64,000 bases of DNA from JBELMB01 sp042088665 (GTDB taxonomy: Bacteria; Pseudomonadota; Alphaproteobacteria; Rhodobacterales; Rhodobacteraceae): contig JBELMB010000004.1 of assembly GCA_042088665.1 (NCBI GenBank), positions 12,436-76,435 on the forward strand, in the 5' to 3' direction. Below, one piece after another: positions 17,079-25,512 of this stretch. Position 1 is the stretch's first letter; each line of letters starts with the position of its first letter. Position numbers and translations under genes: made by a program. The notes below the pieces were generated by a model that was not told the origin of the DNA, searched no databases, and was given only the letters and a program-made list of their open reading frames with translations.

Positions 17079-17537
17079 ATGGAGACACTCGACAGTTTCG
17101 ACCGCAAGATCCTGACCCTGTTGCAGGCCGACGCCGCCCTGTCGCTGGACGATCTTGGGGCGCAGGTCGGCCTGTCCCGCAACGCATGCTGGCGCCGGGT
17201 CCGCCTGCTGGAAGAGCGCGGCGTGCTGAAGGGCCGCGTGGCTCTGGTCGATCCGGACAAGGTCGGGTTGGGTCTTCAGGTCTTTGTCCAGTTGCGCGCG
17301 CCCCGGCACAGCGCCGACTGGCTGCGCGCCTTCCGACAGGCGGTGTCGGCCATGCCCGAAATCCTTGGCGTCTACCGGATGAGCGGGGATCTGGACTATC
17401 TGATCCGCGCCCGGGTGGACACGATTGCAGGCTACGATGCCTTGTATCAGAGGCTGATTTCCAAGGTCGAGCTGCGCGATGTCTCCGCCAGTTTCGTGAT
17501 GGAAGAGCTCAAGGACAGCACCGCCTTGCCCCTGTGA
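17079..17537 (+). CDS. Lrp/AsnC family transcriptional regulator
   Basis: 152 residues from ATG 17079 (TTG at 17070 is an alternative). An N-terminal winged HTH, LDSFDRKILTLLQADAALSL..L...VGLSRNACWRRVRLLEERGVL (about 4-55), is followed by a RAM/AsnC ligand-binding domain with VYRMSGDLDYLIRARV. Such proteins sense amino acids and control uptake or catabolism. Regulation of the adjacent amino acid importer is plausible from proximity only. Confidence 0.92.
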   Translation: METLDSFDRKILTLLQADAALSLDDLGAQVGLSRNACWRRVRLLEERGVLKGRVALVDPDKVGLGLQVFVQLRAPRHSADWLRAFRQAVSAMPEILGVYRMSGDLDYLIRARVDTIAGYDALYQRLISKVELRDVSASFVMEELKDSTALPL

Positions 17538-17894
17538 CAGGCAGAGCGGCGGGCGAACGGGGGACCGTTGTGAGGGATCCCGTCTTTTGCACATGGGTGC
17601 CCGGCGGGGGGGGGCTGCCCGGGGGGGACATCTGGCCCGTCTGAGGTGACATTGCGCCGTGGTGCCCACGGCCCGTGAGGCCGGATCGCATCCGGTGTTC
17701 CGGTGGTGGCCAGATCACTTCACGGCTTTCAGGGCGCTCTGTAGGATCTTCAGGAAACCTTCACCGAATCGCCCAACAATAAAGGGCGGTAGGGAGAGGG
17801 ATACTCCGGTTTTGCCCTCTGATCGCAGGCACGCTTGGGCCTTGGACCGGGCGCGCGATGACCCAAGCCTGCAATCACTGGCCTCTGCCCGCCG
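17538..17894. other. Convergent intergenic region
   Basis: 357 bp between the Lrp-type gene and the M15 peptidase gene. It includes G-rich runs near 17606-17630. I see no gene; an 88-codon plus-strand frame from 17659 has no family resemblance and overlaps the peptidase gene. Confidence 0.4.
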
Positions 17895-18548
17895 TCAATT
17901 CCCGCTTTGCGAAAAGTGCTGGTAGTCCTTCAACGACGACCAGTCGCCGCCCCACCCCCAGCCGCGCGCCTTGAACGCCCGCACGACCACATCCCCCGAA
18001 CGGATCACGCCCGGCACATCCGCACCACGCTCGCCGCTGTCGTCATAATCCTGCCCCGCGACCGGAGACGTCTTGCGCGCCGTCACGAAAGGGTTGTGAA
18101 CCGGGTTGATGTCCACTGCGAGGCCAAAGGCGTGTTGCGACATGCGGTTGCTGCCTCCCACGCGGCGACAGTTGAAGGCAGAGGTGTTGTTGGCGGCCAT
18201 GGACATGCCATCGTCACCGGCAAATTCATGCACCAGCCGCATGCTCTGGATGGGAAAGCCGGCCGCGTGGATCTCTGCGAAAACATCCAACACGTCCTCG
18301 GCCACATCGCTGGCGACGATCAGCGCACCAAGGCGCGTGTCACCATAGAAATCGACAAAGGGAACCGTCAGCAAGCTGAGCGCCTCGCGCGCCGGACAAT
18401 CGAGATGGCTGTGCCAACTCACGCCCTGCATCTTCGCCCAGATGTCGTCCGGGATGGGGGCCTGCGTGCCACGCTCCGGTGTCTGCGCCAGCGTGGCAGA
18501 GCCTGCCAGAGCCATCACCGCGCCCACGTTTCTGATCTGCTGCCACAT
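17895..18548 (-). CDS. M15-family zinc D,D-peptidase-like extracytoplasmic protein
   Basis: 217 residues from ATG 18548 (AAAGGACG upstream), beginning with a signal peptide that ends near LAQ (residues 20-22). The C-terminal half carries SQHAFGLAVDINP (137-149) and DYQHF (208-212). These supply the M15 zinc ligands His139, Asp146 and His211 and the catalytic Asp208. Such enzymes cleave D-Ala or L-Ala/D-Glu links in peptidoglycan (VanY/CwlK-like). The domain is intact, so activity is likely. An upstream in-frame extension to 18746 is non-protein-like and was dropped. Confidence 0.88.
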   Translation of the reverse strand: MWQQIRNVGAVMALAGSATLAQTPERGTQAPIPDDIWAKMQGVSWHSHLDCPAREALSLLTVPFVDFYGDTRLGALIVASDVAEDVLDVFAEIHAAGFPIQSMRLVHEFAGDDGMSMAANNTSAFNCRRVGGSNRMSQHAFGLAVDINPVHNPFVTARKTSPVAGQDYDDSGERGADVPGVIRSGDVVVRAFKARGWGWGGDWSSLKDYQHFSQSGN

Positions 18549-18658
18549 CCCGTGCGTCCTTTTGTCGGCATCATCTGTCGCCAGTAAAGGCTGACGCAGA
18601 GGCGCGCTCAAGTCACGGATCCCTGACCCGCATCCGGCGGGAGATTGCCGAAAGATCC

Positions 18659-20083
18659 TCAGTCCAGCAGGAACTTGCGGCTGACAAAGCCCGCGCGATT
18701 TTCCGAATCGCGCACTTCGTACCACAGGATATTTGCAGCGATGCACCGCTTTACCCGCGCGTCTTCCTCCGTGTCCGCCGGGTCGAGCGCCACGGCGTCA
18801 CAGGCCTCAAGGCAGCGCTCCGCGACGCTTTCGTCGCCGGGGGTGCGCAGGCTCTGGGTGCCGATGACCCGCAACCGCTCCCCAAGGGGGACCTGTCGCA
18901 GCACCGGAGCAGAGAATCCGGCCTCCTCTCGCAGGTTCACATATTCCGAGACGTTGACCACGGTCACCTCCGGTCGCAGCACCCAGCAGCGGTCCAGCGC
19001 GGTCTCGGTCAATGCGGCGCGCGCCCGGTCCCCCAGCGCCGCCACATAGGTCGCTTGTGCGTCGGGCTCGGGCAGGGGCAAGTCCTCAAGGCGGTGGTCG
19101 GCAGGATAGAGCATATAGGCTTGCAGGGGCGCAGCCTCAGGCGTGGCAAAGGGCCGGAGTGGCTGCCGGATCTCTCCCAGCGGGGCTGTGCCGGTCCCGT
19201 CGCGCAGGTCCAGCGCACAGGGCGCGCCGGTGCTGCCGTCGTCGCGCAGGGCCACCGTGCCCTCACCCAGCCCGACAAAGCGGAACGCAGTGGGGGTCTG
19301 CGCATCTGGCAGGTCTTCGGGGTGCAGATCCTCGCGGGCCGCGCGGGCGTTCAGGCACGCAAGGCGAAAGGCGCCGTCGTCATCCGTTTCGGGCAGGTCC
19401 ACGGGGGCCACTGCAATGCCCCAGCGCGCCGCTTGCCCAACGGTGGCGACCGCGGTCATCCCGCCGGGCGGTGTCCCCAACAGCGCGTGCAACAGCGAAT
19501 CAGGAAACAACAGATCCCGGCGCGTGCGCAGCACAACCACTTCGGCAAGGGCAGACAGCGCGCGGCGATAGGCCCGGGCGAGGGCCTGCGGATCGTCACC
19601 CGCCGATCCGTCCGGCACATCCAATGGCGGCGCATGAAATCCCAAAAGCCCGCGCGGATGCAGCACGCGGTCGGGCCGCGTGCCCCCGTCGTCGCGGGCG
19701 ACTCCCGCCATGAAGATCACGGCGCAGGGGCCGGTGCACCGCGCCCCACGCGCAACTGCCGCGCCCCATCCGCGACCGGCCAGCGCCTCGGCCAACCGCG
19801 TCGCTTCGAGCATGTCACCCATGGCGCTGTCGAGGCAAAGCCGCCTTGGCGCCTGCGTCCCGGATGCCTGCCTGTCGATGAAATCCAGCGCCACGGCCAG
19901 CGCCTCTGCATCGCCCTCGGTGATCTCTCCGCGCAGATGCAGCGCACAGCCCATCTCGGCCTCGCCTTCATCGGCATCCCCAAGATCCGCGGCCTGTACC
20001 GCGCCGCACAGCGCCAGAGCCACAACCGCCACGGTTCGGGCAGCAATGGGCCAAATCAAGAGACGTCGAAGCAGTGCCATCAT
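18659..20083 (-). CDS. Periplasmic ClpP-like (COG3904-type) protein with C-terminal SH3 domain
   Basis: About 474 residues from the tandem ATGs at 20083/20080. A signal peptide (ALLRRLLIWPIAARTVAVVA...VQAAD) precedes a crotonase/ClpP-like segment with CLDSAMGDMLEATRLAEAL, RCTGPCAVIFMAGV and LGFHAPP, which resembles COG3904 predicted periplasmic proteins. A variable middle follows. The last 100 residues form a bacterial SH3 domain (VNVSEYVNLREEAGFSAPVL..VPLGERLRVI...WYEVRD...GFVSRKFL), a typical cell-wall binding module. Catalytic activity is uncertain. Confidence 0.75.
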   Translation of the reverse strand: MMALLRRLLIWPIAARTVAVVALALCGAVQAADLGDADEGEAEMGCALHLRGEITEGDAEALAVALDFIDRQASGTQAPRRLCLDSAMGDMLEATRLAEALAGRGWGAAVARGARCTGPCAVIFMAGVARDDGGTRPDRVLHPRGLLGFHAPPLDVPDGSAGDDPQALARAYRRALSALAEVVVLRTRRDLLFPDSLLHALLGTPPGGMTAVATVGQAARWGIAVAPVDLPETDDDGAFRLACLNARAAREDLHPEDLPDAQTPTAFRFVGLGEGTVALRDDGSTGAPCALDLRDGTGTAPLGEIRQPLRPFATPEAAPLQAYMLYPADHRLEDLPLPEPDAQATYVAALGDRARAALTETALDRCWVLRPEVTVVNVSEYVNLREEAGFSAPVLRQVPLGERLRVIGTQSLRTPGDESVAERCLEACDAVALDPADTEEDARVKRCIAANILWYEVRDSENRAGFVSRKFLLD

Positions 20084-20412
20084 GCCCGTAAGACAGGCGA
20101 AATCGGACCCGGTTGCAACGCCTAATCGACGGGGGCCGTGCCGGTTCCCCCGCGGCAGAAGGGGCCCGACACCGGTGCTTGCCATCCGTGAGGCCACGAT
20201 GTGAAACGCGGCGATGCCATAGCGCCACCGCCGTTTCACAACGATCCGGAAACCGTCAACCCAGCGGCGAAAGGGGGCCGGGTCAGAGCACAAGACCTGC
20301 CCGGGTCCATCTGCCCAACTGTCTGAAAGAAAGACGATAGTGCCGTGTGAATCACCCGGCCATCGACACGCACATGCCAGATGCGCCGCTGCAAAGCCCT
20401 GTCAGGGAAAAC
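20084..20412. other. Intergenic region left of the effector island
   Basis: 329 bp between the ClpP-like/SH3 gene and the last small gene of the effector island, all on the minus strand. No gene and no convincing terminator are visible. Confidence 0.4.
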
Positions 20413-20727
20413 TCAGGTGGACCACTGATCGATGCGGTCGATCTGCAGGATCGAGCCGGAGTAGAAATCATGCGGACCCTTGTTTTCGGCCGAAAACACT
20501 CCCTCGATCAGCATGGTCTTGCCATGGAACTCTGCCAGGTTCATCTCGGGCGGCAGGTCAAGGTGGATGCCGTTCTTGGTCACCGACTGGTTGTAGAACT
20601 CCGCCGCAGCCCACATCACCGCGCTCTCCGCGCCAAAGGTGCACAGGCCGATCACACGGATTTTCTGTTCCTCATAGATCTCCGGCGCGTGGATCAGCGC
20701 CAGCAGGGATACGAATTCCATCTCCAT
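20413..20727 (-). CDS. Small OB-like protein, candidate immunity protein 2
   Basis: 104 residues, clearly paralogous to the preceding gene product. Shared positions include ALI..PE.Y....RV.GLC.F, the W.A.E, TKNG...L and MLIEG.FSA...G....SGSI.QI.RI pattern. The short beta-rich pattern (RVIGLC, KTMLIEGVFSA, SGSILQIDRI) recalls OB-fold-like proteins. No signal peptide, so probably cytoplasmic. It is last in a four-gene minus-strand run after a putative T6SS effector, the usual place for an immunity gene. Function is inferred from context. Confidence 0.6.
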   Translation of the reverse strand: MEMEFVSLLALIHAPEIYEEQKIRVIGLCTFGAESAVMWAAAEFYNQSVTKNGIHLDLPPEMNLAEFHGKTMLIEGVFSAENKGPHDFYSGSILQIDRIDQWST

Positions 20728-20758
20728 CGTTCATTCCTCCTGTGTGGCGCGGGGCCAG

Positions 20759-21076
20759 TCAGCCTTTCCAGGGTTCGATGCGGGCAATCTGCTGGATTGA
20801 ACCCGAGAACATGCCCATGTGGCCATTGCTTTGCGCAGAAAAGATCCCCTCGATCAGCATCACCTGTCCATCGTGCTGCACCAGATCGCGCATGCCGATG
20901 CTCAGCCAGACGGCATTCTTCGAGATATACTGCGTGCGGTATTCCTGAGCGGCCCACACGGCGTTGCCTTCAAATTCGAACGAACACAGGCCCACGACAC
21001 GCACCGCTTGCCCGTCGTACATTTCGGGTGTGCCAATCAGGGCATGCACCGCCACGGGTTCGAAACTGCTCATCAC
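20759..21076 (-). CDS. Small OB-like protein, candidate immunity protein 1
   Basis: 105 residues, MMSSFEPVAVHALIGTPEMY, followed by RVVGLCSFEFEGNAVWAAQEY and QVMLIEGIFSAQSNGHMGMFSGSIQQIARI. By eye about 45 percent identical to its downstream neighbour, 31 bp away. I associate this small family with polymorphic-toxin neighbourhoods but cannot name it. It starts 20 bp after the DUF4329 gene stop, so co-transcription is likely. The best guess is an immunity protein. A general OB-fold accessory protein is an alternative. Confidence 0.6.
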   Translation of the reverse strand: MMSSFEPVAVHALIGTPEMYDGQAVRVVGLCSFEFEGNAVWAAQEYRTQYISKNAVWLSIGMRDLVQHDGQVMLIEGIFSAQSNGHMGMFSGSIQQIARIEPWKG

Positions 21077-21096
21077 GTCTTTCCTCTGGTTTGGGT

Positions 21097-21573
21097 TTAT
21101 CGGGTCGGTGCTGTCTGTGGCAGGGTGTCTTCACTGCTGTCAGAGGGGTTGTAGCGTTTGATCACACCCGTTGGTGTAGACACGTAGACGGGCGCATTGT
21201 TCGAATCGCCAAATCTGCGGTCCGCATTCGAAAAGTTCTCACTGTCGTATCGCGGGTCGGGGCCACCGTGTGTGTGCCAGACCGCGACGTCACTGGCACC
21301 TTTGGGACCCGGATCGGCGCTGTCTATATCACCGGCCACTGGCGCGCGCGGCGTGAAGGTGCCGTCGCCATTGTCCTGAACCCAACCTGCGGTCTCGCTG
21401 TTGGAGGCCACGGAGCCGGGGTTTTCATGTTGCATGGCCGCGACGGCCGCATCCTCGGCCGAGCCATAAGACTTTTCGTATGGGGTCGCCGCGTTGCAAC
21501 CGCTCACACAGCCACCGGCTTCTGATCCACCATTGTTGGCGGCTGGCGGGGTCGATTCCTTTTCGCCGCTCAT
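21097..21573 (-). CDS. DUF4329-domain protein, candidate T6SS effector
   Basis: 158 residues from ATG 21573, which overlaps the upstream stop (ATGA). Residues 1-30 are polar and contain GGCVSGC. The rest matches DUF4329 as I know it from toxin C-termini: NSETAGWVQDNGDGTFTP, then VAVWHTHGG (H100, H102), ENFSNAD (S115, D118) and VYVSTPTGVIKRYNP. His-X-His followed by Ser-X-X-Asp resembles the JAMM zinc-protease signature, with a longer spacer. No signal peptide. A stand-alone effector carried by the adjacent VgrG/PAAR tip is the favoured reading. Confidence 0.68.
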   Translation of the reverse strand: MSGEKESTPPAANNGGSEAGGCVSGCNAATPYEKSYGSAEDAAVAAMQHENPGSVASNSETAGWVQDNGDGTFTPRAPVAGDIDSADPGPKGASDVAVWHTHGGPDPRYDSENFSNADRRFGDSNNAPVYVSTPTGVIKRYNPSDSSEDTLPQTAPTR

Positions 21574-22340
21574 AGCGGTTGTCCCTCTGCATGGCGCGTC
21601 AGGACGGCTTCGAGCCAGATCCGCGACTTGCGTTCGACCTGCGCGATTCGGGCATCTGCATTGGCCGGACCGGGCTGGTAGAGGGTCTTGGCGATCCACG
21701 GATACAGCGGATCAGAGATGCAGCCATGGCCAAAGGCCAGCATCAGCGACATCATCACCCAGTCCGACCAGCGCGCCTGCGCGCCCAACCGTCCGGTCAC
21801 GCCACGCGCGCGCAGCGTCAACCGGCCAAAGCTCAGCCGGCCCATATGTGCCAGCTTCTCCGGAAAGATCTGCTGAAAGGTCGCATGCATGGCGTCGAAC
21901 TCGGTCGGATGCGCGCCCACTTCTGGCGGTGCCTTGAAATCCACAAGGGCCTGCAACGCCTTCATGACGTTCTCGCCTTCGGGTCCGGCGACGGTCTTGG
22001 TGTACTCCAGCGACAGCTTGTGCAGGTCTTCGGCACGGGCCATTTCCTTGCCGCCGCTGCGCAGCGGCGGCGCGTAGAGTCGGTATTGCGGGTCGGTGTC
22101 GAAATAGCTGCCGCGCAACAGCGACAGTTCAATGAACAACCGGATGGGACCGCGCAGGGTGAAACCATAAAACCTTGCACGTTCAATGCTGTTTTGCACA
22201 AAGGCATTCACGCCTTCGTTGCCCAATGTCTTGCACAGGGCCGGGGAAAATTCCCAGCAGTGGTGTCGCATCTCGGCTTCGAAATGGGCCGCGACAACCT
22301 GGTCGAATTCTGCAATTTGTTCGCGTTTGATTGTGATCAT
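21570..22340 (-). CDS. T6SS island accessory protein (putative effector chaperone)
   Basis: A 256-residue soluble, helix-rich protein beginning MITIKREQIAEFDQVVAAHFEAEM. The N-terminal 90 residues resemble a family common beside PAAR and VgrG toxin genes (I.I...Q...F......F...M..H...F.P..C..LG..GV...V...IERA..YG.T....+..+I.L....G..FD). The C-terminal half has no match I recognise. It is translationally coupled to the effector candidate and divergent from vgrG. A chaperone or loading role is inference. Confidence 0.6.
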   Translation of the reverse strand: MITIKREQIAEFDQVVAAHFEAEMRHHCWEFSPALCKTLGNEGVNAFVQNSIERARFYGFTLRGPIRLFIELSLLRGSYFDTDPQYRLYAPPLRSGGKEMARAEDLHKLSLEYTKTVAGPEGENVMKALQALVDFKAPPEVGAHPTEFDAMHATFQQIFPEKLAHMGRLSFGRLTLRARGVTGRLGAQARWSDWVMMSLMLAFGHGCISDPLYPWIAKTLYQPGPANADARIAQVERKSRIWLEAVLTRHAEGQPL

Positions 22341-22478
22341 GGGCGGATGTCTACCACAAGGAGGCGGGCGCCGAGAGTATTGAAATTATGACTTTAAAAG
22401 AAGGCCACAGTCCTCATATGGTAGCCCACAGCGAATGTTTTTTCAAATAGGCATTGCACGGGCAACGGGTTTTTGACG

Positions 22479-22506
22479 TTGCTCGGGGGCATGTCTGGGG
22501 TACACT
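22479..22506 (+). promoter_or_regulatory. Candidate promoter of vgrG
   Basis: TTGCTC and TACACT separated by 16 bp, 26 bp upstream of the vgrG ATG. TTGACG lies six bases before the chosen -35, giving a 22-bp spacer if used, so the -35 choice is uncertain. The divergent 192-bp region is AT-richer than its flanks. Confidence 0.3.
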
Positions 22507-22532
22507 CACTTTAGATCACGTCAGGTTCACCG

Positions 22533-24869
22533 ATGCCTTTTAAACAAGATCTCCGAATGGGGCAGTTGAAGACCACGCTTGGTCCGGACGCCCTGGTGCT
22601 GCAACGCTTCGAAGGCGTGGACCGGATGAACGGTCTGTTCGACTACCATGTTGCGTGCCTTTCTGCCGATCCAAATGTCGATTTCGACGCCCTGCTGGGC
22701 ACCCATGCCACCGTCAAACTGATTGGTCAGGACGGGGCGGACAACTTCTTTGACGGGCTGGTCACAGAGGCGCGCTGGATCGGCGATGGCGATGGCGGCA
22801 GCCGCTATGAACTGGTGCTCCAGCCCTGGTTCTGGCTCACGACACTAAAGCGCAACCAGAGGATTTTCCACGAAAAAACGGTGATCGAGATCCTGCAGGA
22901 ACTGCTGCAGCCCTATGGCTCTGCCGGCAGCGTGGTCGTGCAGTGCAACGAGACCTATCCGACGCTGGAATACACCGTTCAGTACCGGGAAACGGATTTC
23001 AACTTTGCCTGCCGGATGATGGAACGGCACGGGATCAGCTATCACTTCAAACAGTCGGACGGCGCCCATGACATGGTGCTGACCGACAGCGCCGAAGTGC
23101 ACACAGCCCACGGTGATTTCCCGGTAAAGCCCTATGTCGGCCACCATCAGGAAGACAAGGAACACCTCTGGGAATGGCGGCCCGAGCGGCGCATGGTCAC
23201 GGGCGCGATCCGCATGACGGATTACAACTTCAAGACGCCGACCGTCGCGATGGAGAAGGACCAGCAAGGCACGGCCTCTTATGAACACGGCCAGATCGAG
23301 AGCTTTGACTGGCCGGGCGACTACCTCGATCCGGGGCGCGGCGCCCAGTTGGCGCAGCTGCGGCTGAAGCGCGAACAGGGTCAGGACAAGCGCTACGAAT
23401 CGCTTGGCGACATCACCGGTCTGCGCGCGGGCCTGAAGATCACCATCGCAGGCGACAGCGAGAATGTGCCCGGCAAGGGAGAGGACTTCCTCTGCCTCGT
23501 GGCGCACCACAGCTATACCTCCGACAACTACCGCTCCGGCGGGACGGCTGGCGACGGGTTTGCCTATACGGGGCGCTACGTCTTCATGCCCGCGACCGCG
23601 CCCATGGCGCCGGACCTCAAGACCCGGCATGCGGATGTGCGCGGGCCGATGACCGCCGTGGTGGTGGGGGCCGAAGGCGAAGAGATCGACTGCGACGAAC
23701 ATGGCCGCATCCTTGTGATGTTCCCCTGGGACATCAATCAGTCGGTGTCGATGCGCTGCCGCGTGGCCCAGAACTGGGCTGGCGGCGGCTGGGGCGGCAT
23801 GATCGTGCCCCGCATCGGCATGGAGGTGCTGGTCGAGTTCCTCAACGGCGACCCGGATTTCCCGCTGGTCACCGGCTGTGTCTACAATGGGCGCAACATG
23901 GCGGCCTATCCGCTGCCGCAGCACAAGACCAAATCGGTCTTTCGTACCGACACGCACAAGGGCAACGGCTTCAACGAAGTGGTCTTTGAGGATGAACTGG
24001 GCGAAGAGCACATCGCCTTCAAGGCGCAAAAGGACATGTCGCGGCTGGTGCTGAACGATTCGATCAGCCGGGTGAAACGGCATGACATCGAATCGGTCGG
24101 GGCCAACAAGATGGTCGAGGTCGGCAACAACTTCAAAGTGGACGCAGGCGGCTCGGTGAACTTTACCGTTGGCGGCACCGGCCCGCAGGCAAAACAGCTG
24201 CTGAGCGGTCTGTCCGGGCTCGCCGGCAAGACCAAGACGCTGATCAGCCAGGGCCTGTCCAAGGGCGGTGGCAGTTCCGGCGGCGGGGCCGGGAAATGGT
24301 CGAGCTCTGTCGGCCAGTCAAAGCTGGGCTTTATCGGCGGCGAGGGCAGCTCTGGCCGCAGCGGGATGCGCGACGCGGATGAGACCGGGTCGGACGGCAA
24401 CCACAAGCTGCGCGAAGACGGCACCAAGCTCGGCCAGAGCGGCTACAGCCTGTTCGAGACCCCCGGCACGATGAACACCATGGCGTCGAACTTTCGGTCT
24501 GACACCACCGGCGTGGCCTCCGCGGAACAGGTCGGCGTCACCAAGGTGTTGAACGTCGGCGGCGCGCTGATGGAACAGGTCGGCAAGGAGATGCACACAA
24601 CCGTCGGCCAGAAGCAGACAAACACCGTCGGCCAGTCGATCCTGAACCAGACGATGAAGCACACGCTGATCGCGACGCAGAAATTCACCATCGCAGCGCC
24701 CGGCGGCTCGATCGAGATCGACATGAGCGGCATGACGATCAAGGCCTTCCAGCTGAAGATCCTGTGCCCCTCGGTGGACTTCAACCCGGGCGCGCCGAGT
24801 CAGGCGGCGGTCCTCATGGCGCAGCAAGCCTTTGCAGAACAATGCCAAGGCACGGCGGGGAACAACTGA
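22533..24869 (+). CDS. vgrG: VgrG (TssI), T6SS spike protein
   Basis: 778 residues. The N-terminal gp27-like part shows LGPDALVLQRFEGVDRMNGLF and the VIEILQELL...YGSA segment. The gp5-like OB/beta region contains EIDCDEHGRILVMFPWD and RVAQNWAGGGWGGMIVPRIGMEVLVEFLNGDPD, a hallmark of VgrG. Then come the HGNGFNEVVFEDE-type tail, a Gly/Ser-rich linker (about 575-615) and a beta-helical DUF2345-like end with repeated VG..... units. No obvious enzymatic C-terminal extension follows, so cargo is probably separate. Translation of the DUF4123 gene starts on its stop codon. Confidence 0.96.
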   Translation: MPFKQDLRMGQLKTTLGPDALVLQRFEGVDRMNGLFDYHVACLSADPNVDFDALLGTHATVKLIGQDGADNFFDGLVTEARWIGDGDGGSRYELVLQPWFWLTTLKRNQRIFHEKTVIEILQELLQPYGSAGSVVVQCNETYPTLEYTVQYRETDFNFACRMMERHGISYHFKQSDGAHDMVLTDSAEVHTAHGDFPVKPYVGHHQEDKEHLWEWRPERRMVTGAIRMTDYNFKTPTVAMEKDQQGTASYEHGQIESFDWPGDYLDPGRGAQLAQLRLKREQGQDKRYESLGDITGLRAGLKITIAGDSENVPGKGEDFLCLVAHHSYTSDNYRSGGTAGDGFAYTGRYVFMPATAPMAPDLKTRHADVRGPMTAVVVGAEGEEIDCDEHGRILVMFPWDINQSVSMRCRVAQNWAGGGWGGMIVPRIGMEVLVEFLNGDPDFPLVTGCVYNGRNMAAYPLPQHKTKSVFRTDTHKGNGFNEVVFEDELGEEHIAFKAQKDMSRLVLNDSISRVKRHDIESVGANKMVEVGNNFKVDAGGSVNFTVGGTGPQAKQLLSGLSGLAGKTKTLISQGLSKGGGSSGGGAGKWSSSVGQSKLGFIGGEGSSGRSGMRDADETGSDGNHKLREDGTKLGQSGYSLFETPGTMNTMASNFRSDTTGVASAEQVGVTKVLNVGGALMEQVGKEMHTTVGQKQTNTVGQSILNQTMKHTLIATQKFTIAAPGGSIEIDMSGMTIKAFQLKILCPSVDFNPGAPSQAAVLMAQQAFAEQCQGTAGNN

Positions 24870-25465
24870 TGACGGACGTTGTGGTGCATATGTCCGATCC
24901 GGCAGAAAGCCCGGACGAGGCGCTGGCAACCGCGCTTCTGAAAGCGCGGCGCGAAGGCCAGCAGGTCTATTTGCTGGTGGATGCCAGCCGCTCTCCGGCG
25001 ATCCAGTTCGTGATCGAGACGCTGACCGACGAGGGGCTGTGCCTCTTTGATGGACAGGCCTTCGAGGATCTGTCGGGCTTTGCGCCGTGGCTGGTGCCCC
25101 TGTCGCTTGAGAACGACGGCGTGTTTTCGTGGTTCATGGACAACGGCTGGGGCAAGGACTGGGGCCTGTTCCTGATTGCCGGAACGGATGCGCGGCGGGT
25201 GAAAACCTCGCTGAAGCGCGCTCTGCGGGTGCAGACCGAAGACAATCAGGAATTGTTCTTCAAATTCTACCGACCCGGTGTCTTCAACACCTACCTGCCC
25301 GCGCTTGAACCGCAGCAATCGGTCTATGTGATGCGCGACCTCGTGCAGGTCTGGGCCGAAGATGCCGACAACCCGGCGCTTGTGCACCGTTTCGCCGTGC
25401 GCGAGGGAACGCTGCGCCGGGCCGATCTGATGCTGAACGTGGTCGATGAGGTCGCGGAGGCCTGA
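24869..25465 (+). CDS. DUF4123 adaptor/chaperone
   Basis: 198 residues from ATG 24869, which shares a base with the vgrG stop (TGATG). DUF4123 proteins (Tap/TEC) load specific effectors onto VgrG. Family features include an early YLLVDASRSP strand, FDGQAFEDLSGFAPWLVPL, WG.DWGLFL, and FFKFYRPGVFNTYLPALEP. No signal peptide. Its position between vgrG and the PAAR gene argues that it services this spike complex. Which cargo it recognises is unknown; the divergent DUF4329 protein is the obvious candidate. Confidence 0.9.
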   Translation: MTDVVVHMSDPAESPDEALATALLKARREGQQVYLLVDASRSPAIQFVIETLTDEGLCLFDGQAFEDLSGFAPWLVPLSLENDGVFSWFMDNGWGKDWGLFLIAGTDARRVKTSLKRALRVQTEDNQELFFKFYRPGVFNTYLPALEPQQSVYVMRDLVQVWAEDADNPALVHRFAVREGTLRRADLMLNVVDEVAEA

Positions 25466-25512
25466 GCGCCGCACCGCAGCTTTCGACACCACAGAACATA
25501 CAGGAGAGAAAC

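Noticed and set aside
16965..17669. Upstream extension of the DUF6356 frame to 307 residues
   Set aside because: It runs antisense through the Lrp-type regulator gene. The good ribosome site and family N-terminus are at 16964.
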